Assembly: GCA_903873955.1 (NCBI GenBank)
Contig: CAIQQL010000042.1
Location: 1 to 44,099, forward strand
Direction of reading: 5' to 3'
Source: an uncultured archaeon
GTDB lineage: Archaea; Nanobdellota; Nanobdellia; Pacearchaeales; GW2011-AR1
DNA: 44,099 nucleotides
This document shows, in pieces, positions 16,412-23,202 of the stretch; the stretch's first letter is position 1; each line of letters opens with the position of its first letter. The translations under genes were made by a program, and so were the position numbers. Below the pieces are notes generated by a model, which was given only the letters and a program-made list of their open reading frames with translations, did not search any database and had not been told where the DNA came from.

Positions 16412-16870
16412 TCAAGAAGAACTTAGGATATATCCATCTGCATCCACAAGTACTGCATGGTCGTCCGCCAGACTACGTTCCCCGTCAGGCGCCGCATCAT
16501 CGCCTGAAGAGCGATCTATAAAATAAAGGCTTTCGCCAGGAACAACGACATAATCCTGGTCAACATATTCAGAGGATAAAGCTTTCAAGGTTATATTCAA
16601 TGATCCGTCAGGCATCGTATTCCTTTGCAACTGAAAGCCGGATAATGCCTGTTGAGCCCCACGGTCTAGATTGACCACGGAGATAAGGTGGGCAAATGGC
16701 CAGTCAGGAGAATCAGTAATACGAACACGATTAGTTTGCATAGATGAACTCTTCAAATTAGGGCTAGGAGCATTAACCCCATATGCCCAACGCATGAGAA
16801 GATATCCTGACAAACAAACCAAAAATATTGCAAGGATGGCGAAAGTAATGGAAATCGTTTTATTTTTCAT
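16412..16870 (-). CDS. Unknown N-terminally anchored extracytoplasmic protein
   Basis: The protein has 152 residues. MKNKT and a hydrophobic helix at about 8-28 anchor it in the membrane, and the ~120-residue remainder would be outside. The outside part has predicted strands (RVRITDSPDWPF, AHLISVVNLD, SLNITLKALS, YVVVPGESLYFID) and ends in an acidic, Asp-rich tail (SGDDAAPDGE..DDHAVLVDADGYILSSS), where the DADG pattern might bind a metal. There are no cysteines in the outside part. It is convergent with the reductase operon. No known family is recognised. Confidence 0.55.
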   Translation of the reverse strand: MKNKTISITFAILAIFLVCLSGYLLMRWAYGVNAPSPNLKSSSMQTNRVRITDSPDWPFAHLISVVNLDRGAQQALSGFQLQRNTMPDGSLNITLKALSSEYVDQDYVVVPGESLYFIDRSSGDDAAPDGERSLADDHAVLVDADGYILSSS

Positions 16871-16924
16871 AATCAGATATATGCATCAACCCTTTTATCC
16901 TTTGTGAAAGTTACCCCCTAAAAA

Positions 16925-16942
16925 AGGATTTGAAAAAATCCT
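16925..16942 (-). terminator. Intrinsic-terminator-like hairpin after the VTT gene
   Basis: AGGATTT (16925-16931) and AAATCCT (16936-16942) form a perfect 7-bp stem with a 4-nt loop. On the minus strand the stem is followed at once by a run of T. It lies ~45 nt past the stop of the VTT-domain gene and before the next minus-strand gene. Confidence 0.5.
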
Positions 16943-16987
16943 ATAACCGGTTAGATAAAATAACGCTCAAATATAGACAGAAGAGTG

Positions 16988-17581
16988 TTATTTTGCCTTA
17001 TTCCTTCTTTTTATCAATCTAATGACCAGATAGACTGCAAGAGCAACCAAGAGCGCCACAACAAAGGAATATTGCACCAGGACCAAGAGCTCATTCCAGG
17101 TATCCTTGAAATAATATCCAATTAAGGAGTACAGTAGTGCTGCGACCAACTGCCCGAGGATAACTGCGCTGATAAATTTCCTAGGCCTTAATTTTTCAAA
17201 ACCACTTAAGTAATTTATCGCCAGACCCAAACCGGTAAAAAGAAACCTACTGAGGAAGATGTACAAAAATCCGTGCTTGTTCAAATAGGATCTTGCTCGG
17301 CCCTCATTTTTATGATACCATCTGAATTTTTTTAGATATTTTCTCAAAGCGTTTGAAAATGTCCATGCCACAGAATACGTCAATAAGTCACCAAAAACAC
17401 TCGCTATCAAAACCAAAGCGATGAGAAAGAGCAGGCTATTGAAATTTATAGCAAAGGAAGCAAAGGAAGCGACTAACACCTCTATTTCTGGAACGATGAC
17501 TATGGAGGAGGCCATAACCAGTATAAAAAGAGTAAAAAGGCTATAGGGGCTATTGAAAATAGCAGTAAGAAAAAGAACCAT
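16988..17581 (-). CDS. VTT/DedA-family (SNARE-associated) membrane protein
   Basis: The protein is 197 residues long from the ATG at 17581, which overlaps the upstream stop (TAATG); the frame extends further to 17623 but that would cut into the coding end of the upstream gene. It has about five hydrophobic segments. The conserved core reads VFGDLLTYSVAWTFSNAL, then LSRFLFTGLGLAINYLSGFEKLRPRKFISAVILGQLVAALLYSLIGYYF. This is the DedA/TMEM41-VMP1 pattern, with a re-entrant GD.xxY segment and a SRF.xG...N..SG loop. DedA proteins act as lipid scramblases or flippases, including for undecaprenyl phosphate or phosphatidylethanolamine. The usual FxGRF is changed to FLSRF. It is co-transcribed with the gene at 17581-17931. 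Confidence 0.8.
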   Translation of the reverse strand: MVLFLTAIFNSPYSLFTLFILVMASSIVIVPEIEVLVASFASFAINFNSLLFLIALVLIASVFGDLLTYSVAWTFSNALRKYLKKFRWYHKNEGRARSYLNKHGFLYIFLSRFLFTGLGLAINYLSGFEKLRPRKFISAVILGQLVAALLYSLIGYYFKDTWNELLVLVQYSFVVALLVALAVYLVIRLIKRRNKAK

Positions 17582-17931
17582 TATCTTACCAAGCTGTTTA
17601 ATTCCTCTTTTACTGAGAGACAATCAAGTTTATTTTTAGTGCAAAGATTCGTTAAAGAAGTCATTAAATTTTCATCAGTAGGAGAGATGCTTAGCTCTTG
17701 AAACAATTGCGATTTGGAGATGTTAAAATGTCTTAGGATCGTGTTAGGAGTCATCCAAAGTTCGATAGCAGGAGAGTGGTTTTCTTTGAAATAGCTCTGA
17801 TGACTTCTCCAGGAATGATAAGTGTTCACGGAAGTGCTTACCAGAAAGATAACCAGGATGAGTAGACAAACCAGAACCATTGCATAGATGAAAATGTAAG
17901 GTTTCTGTCTTGGCACCTTCTTTTTTTTCAT
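17581..17931 (-). CDS. Single-pass membrane protein with C-terminal small helical 'WMT' domain
   Basis: The protein has 116 residues. A basic N-terminus (KKKKVPRQK) and one membrane helix at about 13-34 put the rest outside. Residues ~53-113 (IELWMTPNTILRHFNISKSQLFQEL..., then LTNLCTKNKLDCLSVKEELNSLV) form a compact helical unit. I recall similar WMT-initial units (WMTLxxIAxxYxI..ELxxxLGL) in bacterial membrane redox and DUF4405-type proteins, though I cannot verify this. Two cysteines (LCTKNKLDC) are close enough to form a disulfide. The stop overlaps the start of the VTT protein gene by 1 nt, so the two are probably functional partners. Confidence 0.6.
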   Translation of the reverse strand: MKKKKVPRQKPYIFIYAMVLVCLLILVIFLVSTSVNTYHSWRSHQSYFKENHSPAIELWMTPNTILRHFNISKSQLFQELSISPTDENLMTSLTNLCTKNKLDCLSVKEELNSLVR

Positions 17932-18058
17932 ATACCCTTAAGGCCTTGGTGATATAAAAGCTTGATGTTTCACACCTTCCAAATAAGTGATTCCCGCTTC
18001 TAATCGCAATCAGCATTGTTAACAAAAAGCTTAAGTATTATTGTCAATAAATAGAGCC

Positions 18059-18778
18059 ATGGACAATTTTATCATCTTTCTTGCATTGATAACCTTCTGC
18101 TCTACCCTTATCGGAGGGGCAGTGATCATCAAGTTCAAGAAATATCTTCCCTATTTCTTTGCATTTGCTGCCGGAAGTCTGATTGCTGTCTCTTTCTTGG
18201 ATCTCCTGCCTGAGAGTCTGGAACTCTCAAACAGCATAGGCCTTCCGATACGAAACATCATGCTAGTCATCGTGTTTTCCTTCTTTTTTTATAGTTTTCT
18301 TGAAAGATTCTTCTTGACCCACCCTGCAGAAGGGCATGAAGGCCATAATCACATCATGGGTCCGATTGGCGCAGGAAGCCTGGTGATCCATAGCTTTTTG
18401 GATGGTATCGCAATTGGCGCCGCATTTCACGTAAATCCCGCGATAGGTTCGATAGTTGCCCTTGCAGTCATCTCCCATGATTTCACCGATGGCATCAATA
18501 CAGTTGCAGTCATGTTGAAGAATAAGCAGACCACCCGAAGAGCAATAACATTCCTCATCTTTGACGCCTTAGCCCCGGTTATAGGTGTAGTGGCAGCGAC
18601 TGCTTTGGATATACCTCAGACTGTATTGGCTTTGATATTGGCATTTTTTGTAGGAGAGTTCCTTTATATCGGCGCAGCAACTCTGTTCCCTGAAACCAGA
18701 AAAGAGATGTCCAAGGGAATAATCCTGGCCATGGCATTAGGCATCATCGTCATCACCATATTAACTTCCTTGATCTAA
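18059..18778 (+). CDS. ZIP-family divalent metal transporter
   Basis: The protein has 239 residues with eight hydrophobic segments. The metal-site signatures are HSFLDGIAIGAAF in helix 4 and ISHDFTDGINTVAVM in helix 5, where HDxxDG stands for the usual HExPxG. A short His-rich cytoplasmic loop (PAEGHEGHNHIMGP) follows helix 3. ZIP proteins bring Zn2+, Fe2+ or Mn2+ into the cytosol. The HD..D variant occurs in the GufA/ZupT side of the family, and substrate is not certain. The frame reaches back to a TTG at 18041, but CTTAAGTATT (18029-18038) lies ~25 nt from the ATG at 18059, supporting a leaderless start there. A metal-exporting P1B ATPase occurs elsewhere in the window (32592) but is not linked. 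Confidence 0.88.
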   Translation: MDNFIIFLALITFCSTLIGGAVIIKFKKYLPYFFAFAAGSLIAVSFLDLLPESLELSNSIGLPIRNIMLVIVFSFFFYSFLERFFLTHPAEGHEGHNHIMGPIGAGSLVIHSFLDGIAIGAAFHVNPAIGSIVALAVISHDFTDGINTVAVMLKNKQTTRRAITFLIFDALAPVIGVVAATALDIPQTVLALILAFFVGEFLYIGAATLFPETRKEMSKGIILAMALGIIVITILTSLI

Positions 18779-18818
18779 GTCAAAACATAAGTCTGGCCAG
18801 ATAAAATAACAGCTGGTT

Positions 18819-19457
18819 CTAGAACCCTAAAACTTCGTTAATTAAAATAAGATGAATCCTATTTTGAGAAGACTCCTTATTGATTATCAAGAGTTTGTTC
18901 ACATTGCTCCCTACACCATATGCTTTTTTCGCACGGGCATCCTCCAGAGGGAGCACATAATCGTAGAGCCTTTTCATCCCCTCTTCAAGAGTAGAAACAA
19001 TTTTCTGCGTCCCCACGACCCAAATGACCTGATCTGCCCCATATGCATAGGCAGGAAGCTGACTTCCCGATGCTGACGCGATAATTGCTTCTCCTTTTTC
19101 GGTTAATGCATGGATGCTCCCAATAGCATAAGAAGGCGCAGCACCCAACTGCTTCATCACATGACCTTGTTTATCCTTGTCCATAGTTGAAAACTTCTTC
19201 CTTACCGTATCAAAGTTACCGGACTCTTCAATCTCCTTCAAAATTCCCGTCTCTTCCAACGTTCTTGAACTCATGGTCATTATCTCTGAACCTTTTGGGA
19301 TTATTGAGATCACTTTATTCTTTGCTTCTTCAGACGACCCGACAAAGTAAGGGATGATACCCTTCTCCTTCAAAGACTGCATAGTCCTCTCCACAGCCTC
19401 TTTACTTGCAAGCACATTCCAGGAAGTACGGGCATCAGATTTCTTTTTAATAACCAT
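18819..19457 (-). CDS. LUD-domain protein (LutC/YkgG-like)
   Basis: The protein has 212 residues. The family signature is clear: YAIGSIHALTEKGEAIIASASGSQLPAYAYGADQVIWVVGTQKIV, with the usual tail-end ...GMKRLYDYVLPLEDARAKKAYG. LUD proteins with LutA/LutB oxidise L-lactate in bacteria. Stand-alone archaeal versions have no proven substrate, and neither LutA nor LutB is near. EIMTMSSRTLEETGI is the preceding strand-helix. A GTG at 19460 is in frame, but the ATG at 19457 lies 27 nt from a TATA-like TTTAAATA and is preferred. A 13-bp palindrome sits between TATA and start, so a repressor may control it. A 5-formyltetrahydrofolate cyclo-ligase-like fold explains the Rossmann-like pattern. Confidence 0.88.
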   Translation of the reverse strand: MVIKKKSDARTSWNVLASKEAVERTMQSLKEKGIIPYFVGSSEEAKNKVISIIPKGSEIMTMSSRTLEETGILKEIEESGNFDTVRKKFSTMDKDKQGHVMKQLGAAPSYAIGSIHALTEKGEAIIASASGSQLPAYAYGADQVIWVVGTQKIVSTLEEGMKRLYDYVLPLEDARAKKAYGVGSNVNKLLIINKESSQNRIHLILINEVLGF

Positions 19458-19465
19458 CACTTATC

Positions 19466-19478
19466 GAGGTTAAACCTC
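19466..19478 (-). promoter_or_regulatory. Palindrome between TATA box and start of the LUD gene
   Basis: GAGGTT-a-AACCTC is a perfect 13-bp palindrome placed 9 nt before the ATG and directly downstream of the probable TATA box (about 19479-19488), that is over the expected transcription start. This is where an archaeal repressor would block RNA polymerase. Confidence 0.45.
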
Positions 19479-19591
19479 TATTTAAAACCCTCGGCTATCC
19501 AATCTCTCCATGGACCCCCGAGGATCCTAACCCCTAAATAATCTAAACTCCTCTTCGAGAAAATACTTAACTTTCAGAAGATTTAAAAGCA

Positions 19592-20641
19592 ATGAGTCTT
19601 AGTAAAAACATGGATGAATCAACTCCGATTAAGGAAGTAAGTACGCCCGTATCTCAGAAAGTTTCTTTTCTTGATTCTATGAAAGCTAATCTTTGGATGC
19701 CTGCAACAATCATACTTGCAGTTGTCTTGATTATAGTCTTGGTCTTTTTTGTTGGGAAGCCCGGAGCAGCAGTTAGCGGAAATACAGTCAACGCCAATAC
19801 GAATGATTTAAGTCAAACAACTATTGGTCAAAAGGGAGTTGAATTCATCAATGCACAGCTTATGAGGGGGAATGATAGCGTAACCTTGGATTCAGTTAGT
19901 GATATGGGGGCTTATTATGAAGTGATGGTCAACTATAACAACCGAAAAGTCCCAGCTGATTTCAGCAAGGATGGAAAATACTTCTTTGCCCAGGTCATCC
20001 CACTCAATGCCACATTACCTAAGACCGATACTACTACAACAGCTTCTGCTCCTACGACCCCTGTTCAGATTGAGATAGGAAACTCACCAAAGATTGGAAA
20101 TAGTTCTGCTCCAGTCACCGTAGTTGAATTTTCAGACTTCTCATGCCCATTCTGTGGCGCGGCCTCTGGCCAGGCAGCTGATTTAGTGGCTTATATGAAA
20201 AACAATGACCCTACTTGGGAAGCACCTGTTCCAGGGATTATGAAAGATTATGTTCAAACGGGAAAAGTACAATTTGTCTATAAGTATGCCTTTGGTCACA
20301 CTGGCGGGCATAGTGCAAGTTCGGTCGGCTGGTGTCTTTATGACCAAAATGCGAGCCTTTACTGGACATTCTATGATCAGGCGTTTGCCCATCAAGCAGA
20401 TGTTGAAAGCCTAGACAAGATGAAAGCACTGGCTCAAACTCTTGGTGCGGATATGACCTCATTGAATTCCTGCTTAACTGCCAAGACCCATGATGCCCAA
20501 TTTGATACTGAAGCGGCTCAGGCAACTGCTGCCGGCGTCTCAGGCACCCCTGCATTCTTTGTCAATGGCAAGCTTACAGAAGGTGCAGTTTCCTATCCTA
20601 CACTTAAAGCATCAATTGATGCAGCCCTTGCAGGTAATTAG
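19592..20641 (+). CDS. Membrane-anchored DsbA-like thiol oxidoreductase
   Basis: The protein has 349 residues. A cytoplasmic N-terminus of ~30 residues leads to a membrane helix at about 35-55 and a Ser/Thr/Asn-rich linker. A small beta domain follows (about 78-140, similar to the N-terminal dimerisation part of DsbC-like proteins). A thioredoxin-fold DsbA domain then runs from ~158 to the end, with the active site CPFC (Cys185/188) and the cis-proline loop SGTPAFFVNG. It should make or reshuffle disulfides in secreted proteins. Extra cysteines (WCLYDQ, LNSCLTA) may form a structural disulfide. No DsbB/VKOR partner is in the window. A TATA-like element centred ~25 nt before the ATG suggests a leaderless start. 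Confidence 0.9.
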   Translation: MSLSKNMDESTPIKEVSTPVSQKVSFLDSMKANLWMPATIILAVVLIIVLVFFVGKPGAAVSGNTVNANTNDLSQTTIGQKGVEFINAQLMRGNDSVTLDSVSDMGAYYEVMVNYNNRKVPADFSKDGKYFFAQVIPLNATLPKTDTTTTASAPTTPVQIEIGNSPKIGNSSAPVTVVEFSDFSCPFCGAASGQAADLVAYMKNNDPTWEAPVPGIMKDYVQTGKVQFVYKYAFGHTGGHSASSVGWCLYDQNASLYWTFYDQAFAHQADVESLDKMKALAQTLGADMTSLNSCLTAKTHDAQFDTEAAQATAAGVSGTPAFFVNGKLTEGAVSYPTLKASIDAALAGN

Positions 20642-20659
20642 TTATTTTTTGATTCTTTT

Positions 20660-21193
20660 TTAAAGACGCTTTGAAGAGATTGCCTCATAAACCTTTTGGG
20701 TCAGAGGCATGATGAGTGGATCCTTTTTTCGCCTAAGAAACTTCACAATCACCACTTCACGTTTTTCTTCTTCATATAATGAAATTGTGTGGATTGGTAT
20801 AAATCCCAATGATTGCATAAAGACCAGAAGCTGGTGCCGTTCCTCACGAACATCCCCAATAAGAGCATCATAGTTACCTTGCGCTTCAACTTCAAGCTGC
20901 CTGACCATGAACCTGGCAAAGTCCCTGCCCCTATACTGATCATGAATTCTCAGATTTTTAATCTCCAGCAAAGAGGTAACGGTCTTGTGGGGTTGAAAGA
21001 CCAAGTTCCCTGCCAATCTCCCTCCGCTATAAGCCAAGATACTTCCTTTATAGCCGGCAGCAAGTTCAGTGCGTGCCCGGTCTACCCACTCATGATATCG
21101 GGGATACCCTAAATCCTGCCTGTGCATAAATGCTATCAGGTCACCAAGTTCATGACTGTCCCGCAAGGTAGTAAAATGAAAATCAAAAGACAT
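20660..21193 (-). CDS. GNAT-family N-acetyltransferase
   Basis: The protein has 177 residues. The GNAT core is recognisable: strand 4 VTSLLEIKNLRIHDQYRGRDFARFMVRQLEVEAQ contains acetyl-CoA motif A, with YRGRDFA in place of the typical R/Q-x-x-G-x-G/A. FMQSLGFIPIHTISLYEEEKREVVIVKFL is the motif B/strand 6-7 region. The acceptor (amine of a protein, antibiotic, nucleotide or metabolite) cannot be read from sequence. The CTTTATAAT box (minus strand, near 21216-21226) lies ~26 nt from the ATG, so the mRNA is probably leaderless. It converges on the DsbA-like gene with only 18 bp between the two. Confidence 0.82.
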   Translation of the reverse strand: MSFDFHFTTLRDSHELGDLIAFMHRQDLGYPRYHEWVDRARTELAAGYKGSILAYSGGRLAGNLVFQPHKTVTSLLEIKNLRIHDQYRGRDFARFMVRQLEVEAQGNYDALIGDVREERHQLLVFMQSLGFIPIHTISLYEEEKREVVIVKFLRRKKDPLIMPLTQKVYEAISSKRL

Positions 21194-21239
21194 CTAGTAG
21201 AAAGCCAAGCAATTATTATAAAGATTTATGTCATAAGGG

Positions 21240-21271
21240 AAAAATAAAACCCTTACAGATCTGTAAGGGTC
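21240..21271 (-). terminator. Perfect 22-bp palindrome with T-tract: intrinsic terminator
   Basis: Bases 21250-21271 are a perfect 22-bp palindrome starting ACCCTTACAG. In minus-strand RNA it forms an 11-bp arm pair followed directly by TTTTATTTTT (21249-21240). It sits 18 nt past the stop of the small membrane protein gene (21290) and before the promoter of the GNAT gene. This looks just like a bacterial Rho-independent terminator; a palindromic operator is the alternative. Confidence 0.6.
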
Positions 21272-21289
21272 ATAAAAAAATTAAAAGAA

Positions 21290-21490
21290 TTATCTCCTTC
21301 TTTTTGCTTTTTGTTTAGGCAGGTCCTTGCACCATTTGCATTCAGTACCAACCCAAGTTATCAAGATAACAAACAATGCTGAGATGATGATAATGCTTTT
21401 CGACAAACCTTCATTAACTAGGTCTGGCCAAAAAGTAAAAATCAAAACGAATGCAGCAAATATAGTTATTCCTATTTTAGCACAGGTCAT
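21290..21490 (-). CDS. Small two-helix membrane protein with CxxC, unknown
   Basis: The protein has 66 residues with two hydrophobic helices (about 6-21 and 31-47) and a basic C-terminal tail. A CKWCKDLP motif after the second helix could bind metal or form a redox pair. A strong AAAGGAGGG Shine-Dalgarno site lies just upstream of the ATG, which together with a terminator-like palindrome after the stop marks it as a genuine free-standing gene. The function is unknown. A similarly small Cys-containing membrane protein is encoded at 22353-22586. Confidence 0.65.
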   Translation of the reverse strand: MTCAKIGITIFAAFVLIFTFWPDLVNEGLSKSIIIISALFVILITWVGTECKWCKDLPKQKAKRRR

Positions 21491-21553
21491 TTTTCCCTCC
21501 TTTAGGTAGGATACCCATCCGCGTTTATTAACTTTATCCTTACTTAAAACCAG

Positions 21554-22294
21554 TTACAATTGAAAGATAAAGCCATTTCTACTCCAAAACCAAAGGGGAG
21601 GATGCATGTCGATGGGATTGATTCCTGAACCTTTAAGGGCCAGTCTCCATCGTTCGGATATCCTTTCTTTTGAAAGGCTCTTTGCCTCATCAAGGGTTAT
21701 CACGCCTAAACGCACTGAACCTTGGGTGATATGCGTATCTGGCGCAATTTCGATATACTCCCTGCTTGCGAGAGGGACATGCCCGTACTCGCAGAGAATA
21801 AACGCCCAGTAATTAAAAATCTTGGGTCCAGAAAGATAAGGGAACCCTTTTTTATAGGTTTGCTGCACTATCTCCTTAAGCTGGAGATAATCTGTATTGG
21901 AAGTTAAGATCAGGTTTTGAAAGGAACCAAAATTGTAGGCAATAGTTTTTGCAAGAGTCTGCCATGTTTCAATGTGCTTGTTAGGCTGCAAAGCAAGACG
22001 GTATTTTAATAGCGACTCCCGCAGGGCATCTTTGTCCATCTTGGCAACAACGGAAATATCAAAGACCTCCTTTGTTGCCGGGTCCAGATAGGTCTTCAAC
22101 GCAGATTCCCACAGTTTATAACTGTCTCTTTGATAATTGAGAGCCATAGGAAGTGAAAAATAAGAAAGTCTTCTTTCCTGCTCAGAGGGTAAAAACATCG
22201 GGCTTGTATCCTCAGGCATTTTTGTCTGCCCAAGTTTACCTGATCTGAACGCTTCAATAAGTCTTGAACATTTCTCGATAAAAAGCCGGTCCAT
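21554..22294 (-). CDS. Probable HhH-GPD-fold (DNA glycosylase-like) protein
   Basis: The protein is 246 residues long and all helical by composition. The segment FPYLSGPKIFNYWAFIL...EIAPDTHITQGSVRLGVI resembles the helix-hairpin-helix plus catalytic-Asp region of endonuclease III/AlkA-type enzymes (consensus LPGVGxKTA...VDTHVxRVxxRLGL). The Asp of PDTHI would be the catalytic aspartate, and the hairpin is degenerate with no clear GVG. An upstream IAYNFGSFQNLI and the C-terminal SERWRLALKGSGINPIDMHPPLWFWSR fit the closing helices. No Fe-S cysteines follow. If right, it is a base-excision enzyme or a derived non-enzymatic relative. A GTG at 22297 is in frame, but the ATG at 22294 lies ~26 nt from a TATA-like GAATTTATTAGG. 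The call is by eye. Confidence 0.55.
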   Translation of the reverse strand: MDRLFIEKCSRLIEAFRSGKLGQTKMPEDTSPMFLPSEQERRLSYFSLPMALNYQRDSYKLWESALKTYLDPATKEVFDISVVAKMDKDALRESLLKYRLALQPNKHIETWQTLAKTIAYNFGSFQNLILTSNTDYLQLKEIVQQTYKKGFPYLSGPKIFNYWAFILCEYGHVPLASREYIEIAPDTHITQGSVRLGVITLDEAKSLSKERISERWRLALKGSGINPIDMHPPLWFWSRNGFIFQL

Positions 22295-22352
22295 CACAAT
22301 CCTATTGCGCGCTACCTAATAAATTCTTTGAAAACTAAATCAGAATCACCCT

Positions 22353-22586
22353 CTACTTTTTCTGCATAAAACTCCAAAGGGAGTACACCAGAATAAGCAC
22401 GACCACTGCAAGAGACAAGGGCAAGGGATGAAATGCAAACTGTGCCCAGGAAGGAGGAGGACAGTCGCATAAATGGCCCGAAGCACAATTGCAGTTCATT
22501 CTCGCGCTTCCCGCAATCAGATAATTAGTCAAAATGCATAAAATCAAGGAGATGAATAATTTCCAGGGCGTAGGTTTAAGATTCAT
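22353..22586 (-). CDS. Small two-helix membrane protein with a Cys-rich outside loop
   Basis: The protein has 77 residues with two hydrophobic helices (about 10-26 and 54-72). The loop between them is dense in cysteine (MNCNCASGHLCDCPPP: four Cys and one His). This loop would face outside and could bind a metal or form disulfides. The frame opens at a TTG at 22604, but a TATA-like ATTTATAGTTT is centred ~25 nt before the ATG at 22586, which is preferred. The helix-loop-helix design with CPPP is one I have seen in small archaeal proteins without a known role. Confidence 0.6.
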   Translation of the reverse strand: MNLKPTPWKLFISLILCILTNYLIAGSARMNCNCASGHLCDCPPPSWAQFAFHPLPLSLAVVVLILVYSLWSFMQKK

Positions 22587-22672
22587 CAAACAAGCAATTT
22601 TCAAAACTATAAATAGTTACTTATTACTCCCAGTTATTTAACATCCATATGTCAACAACAGTGACTGAAGAA

Positions 22673-23086
22673 CTAGGATGTCCTTTGCAATTGCGCAAGA
22701 AAATCAACCCCTCTTCGCCCAAGACGTTTAAATACTGGATAGACCATGTTCAGATTGTTCATCTGCGCAGCATGCTCTAGGGAGGTTTCACGCAAAGAAA
22801 AGCCTGCCCGATCACCTACTTTTTCCATCACCCAAATGTTTCTTTCTGGATCCTCAGAAGTCACCGTCACAACAAGATTGAAAGGCTGACCGGGTCTGAG
22901 CGTAGCGATACTATGGGAGACCATCAGTAAATATTCAGGGGTCTGCTCTTCAAAATAAGCGAACTGCCGGGTGTTGCCTAACACACTAGGGGTGGATTGG
23001 ATGCCTGCATTAAACGCCCTTAATCGTTGGTACACATCAATTGGCTCATATATCCCTACTCTTGTCAGTGTCGTTATTCCAGTCAT
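22673..23086 (-). CDS. Unknown soluble 137-residue protein
   Basis: There is no signal peptide or membrane helix. The sequence suggests an alpha/beta protein: a helical N-terminus (YEPIDVYQRLRAFNAGIQS), a central beta region (EYLLMVSHSIATL, FNLVVTVTSEDPERNIWVMEKV) and a helical C-terminus (SLEHAAQMNNLNMVYPVFKRLGRRG). I do not recognise a family. It lies downstream of the purine operon on the same strand but is separated by 116 bp with hairpins, so co-transcription is doubtful. No clear TATA or SD is seen close to the ATG, which weakens confidence that the start is exact. Confidence 0.5.
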   Translation of the reverse strand: MTGITTLTRVGIYEPIDVYQRLRAFNAGIQSTPSVLGNTRQFAYFEEQTPEYLLMVSHSIATLRPGQPFNLVVTVTSEDPERNIWVMEKVGDRAGFSLRETSLEHAAQMNNLNMVYPVFKRLGRRGVDFLAQLQRTS

Positions 23087-23133
23087 TGTCTAGGTTCAGA
23101 AACAGTCTGAGGCTGATCACCTCAAGAAAATAA

Positions 23134-23147
23134 AATCATTTTTGATT
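23134..23147 (-). terminator. Weak hairpin plus T-tract after the purine operon
   Basis: AATCA (23134-23138) and TGATT (23143-23147) form a short 5-bp stem. On the minus strand it is followed by a T-rich TTATTTTCTT, 55 nt past the purN stop. A second inverted repeat TGAGG/CCTCA follows at 23108-23124. Together they probably end the purSL-purQM-purN transcript. The stem is weak. Confidence 0.35.
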
Positions 23148-23202
23148 AATAAATGCTTTGTCTAGGAATATAACCGGAGAGCCAATACATGAAGAGGAGT
23201 TA

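Noticed and set aside
18792..18826. Two short palindromes (TCTGGCCAGA and GGTTCTAGAACC) between ZIP and LUD genes.
   Set aside because: They lie between convergent stops and have no T-tract long enough for a clear terminator; may be chance.
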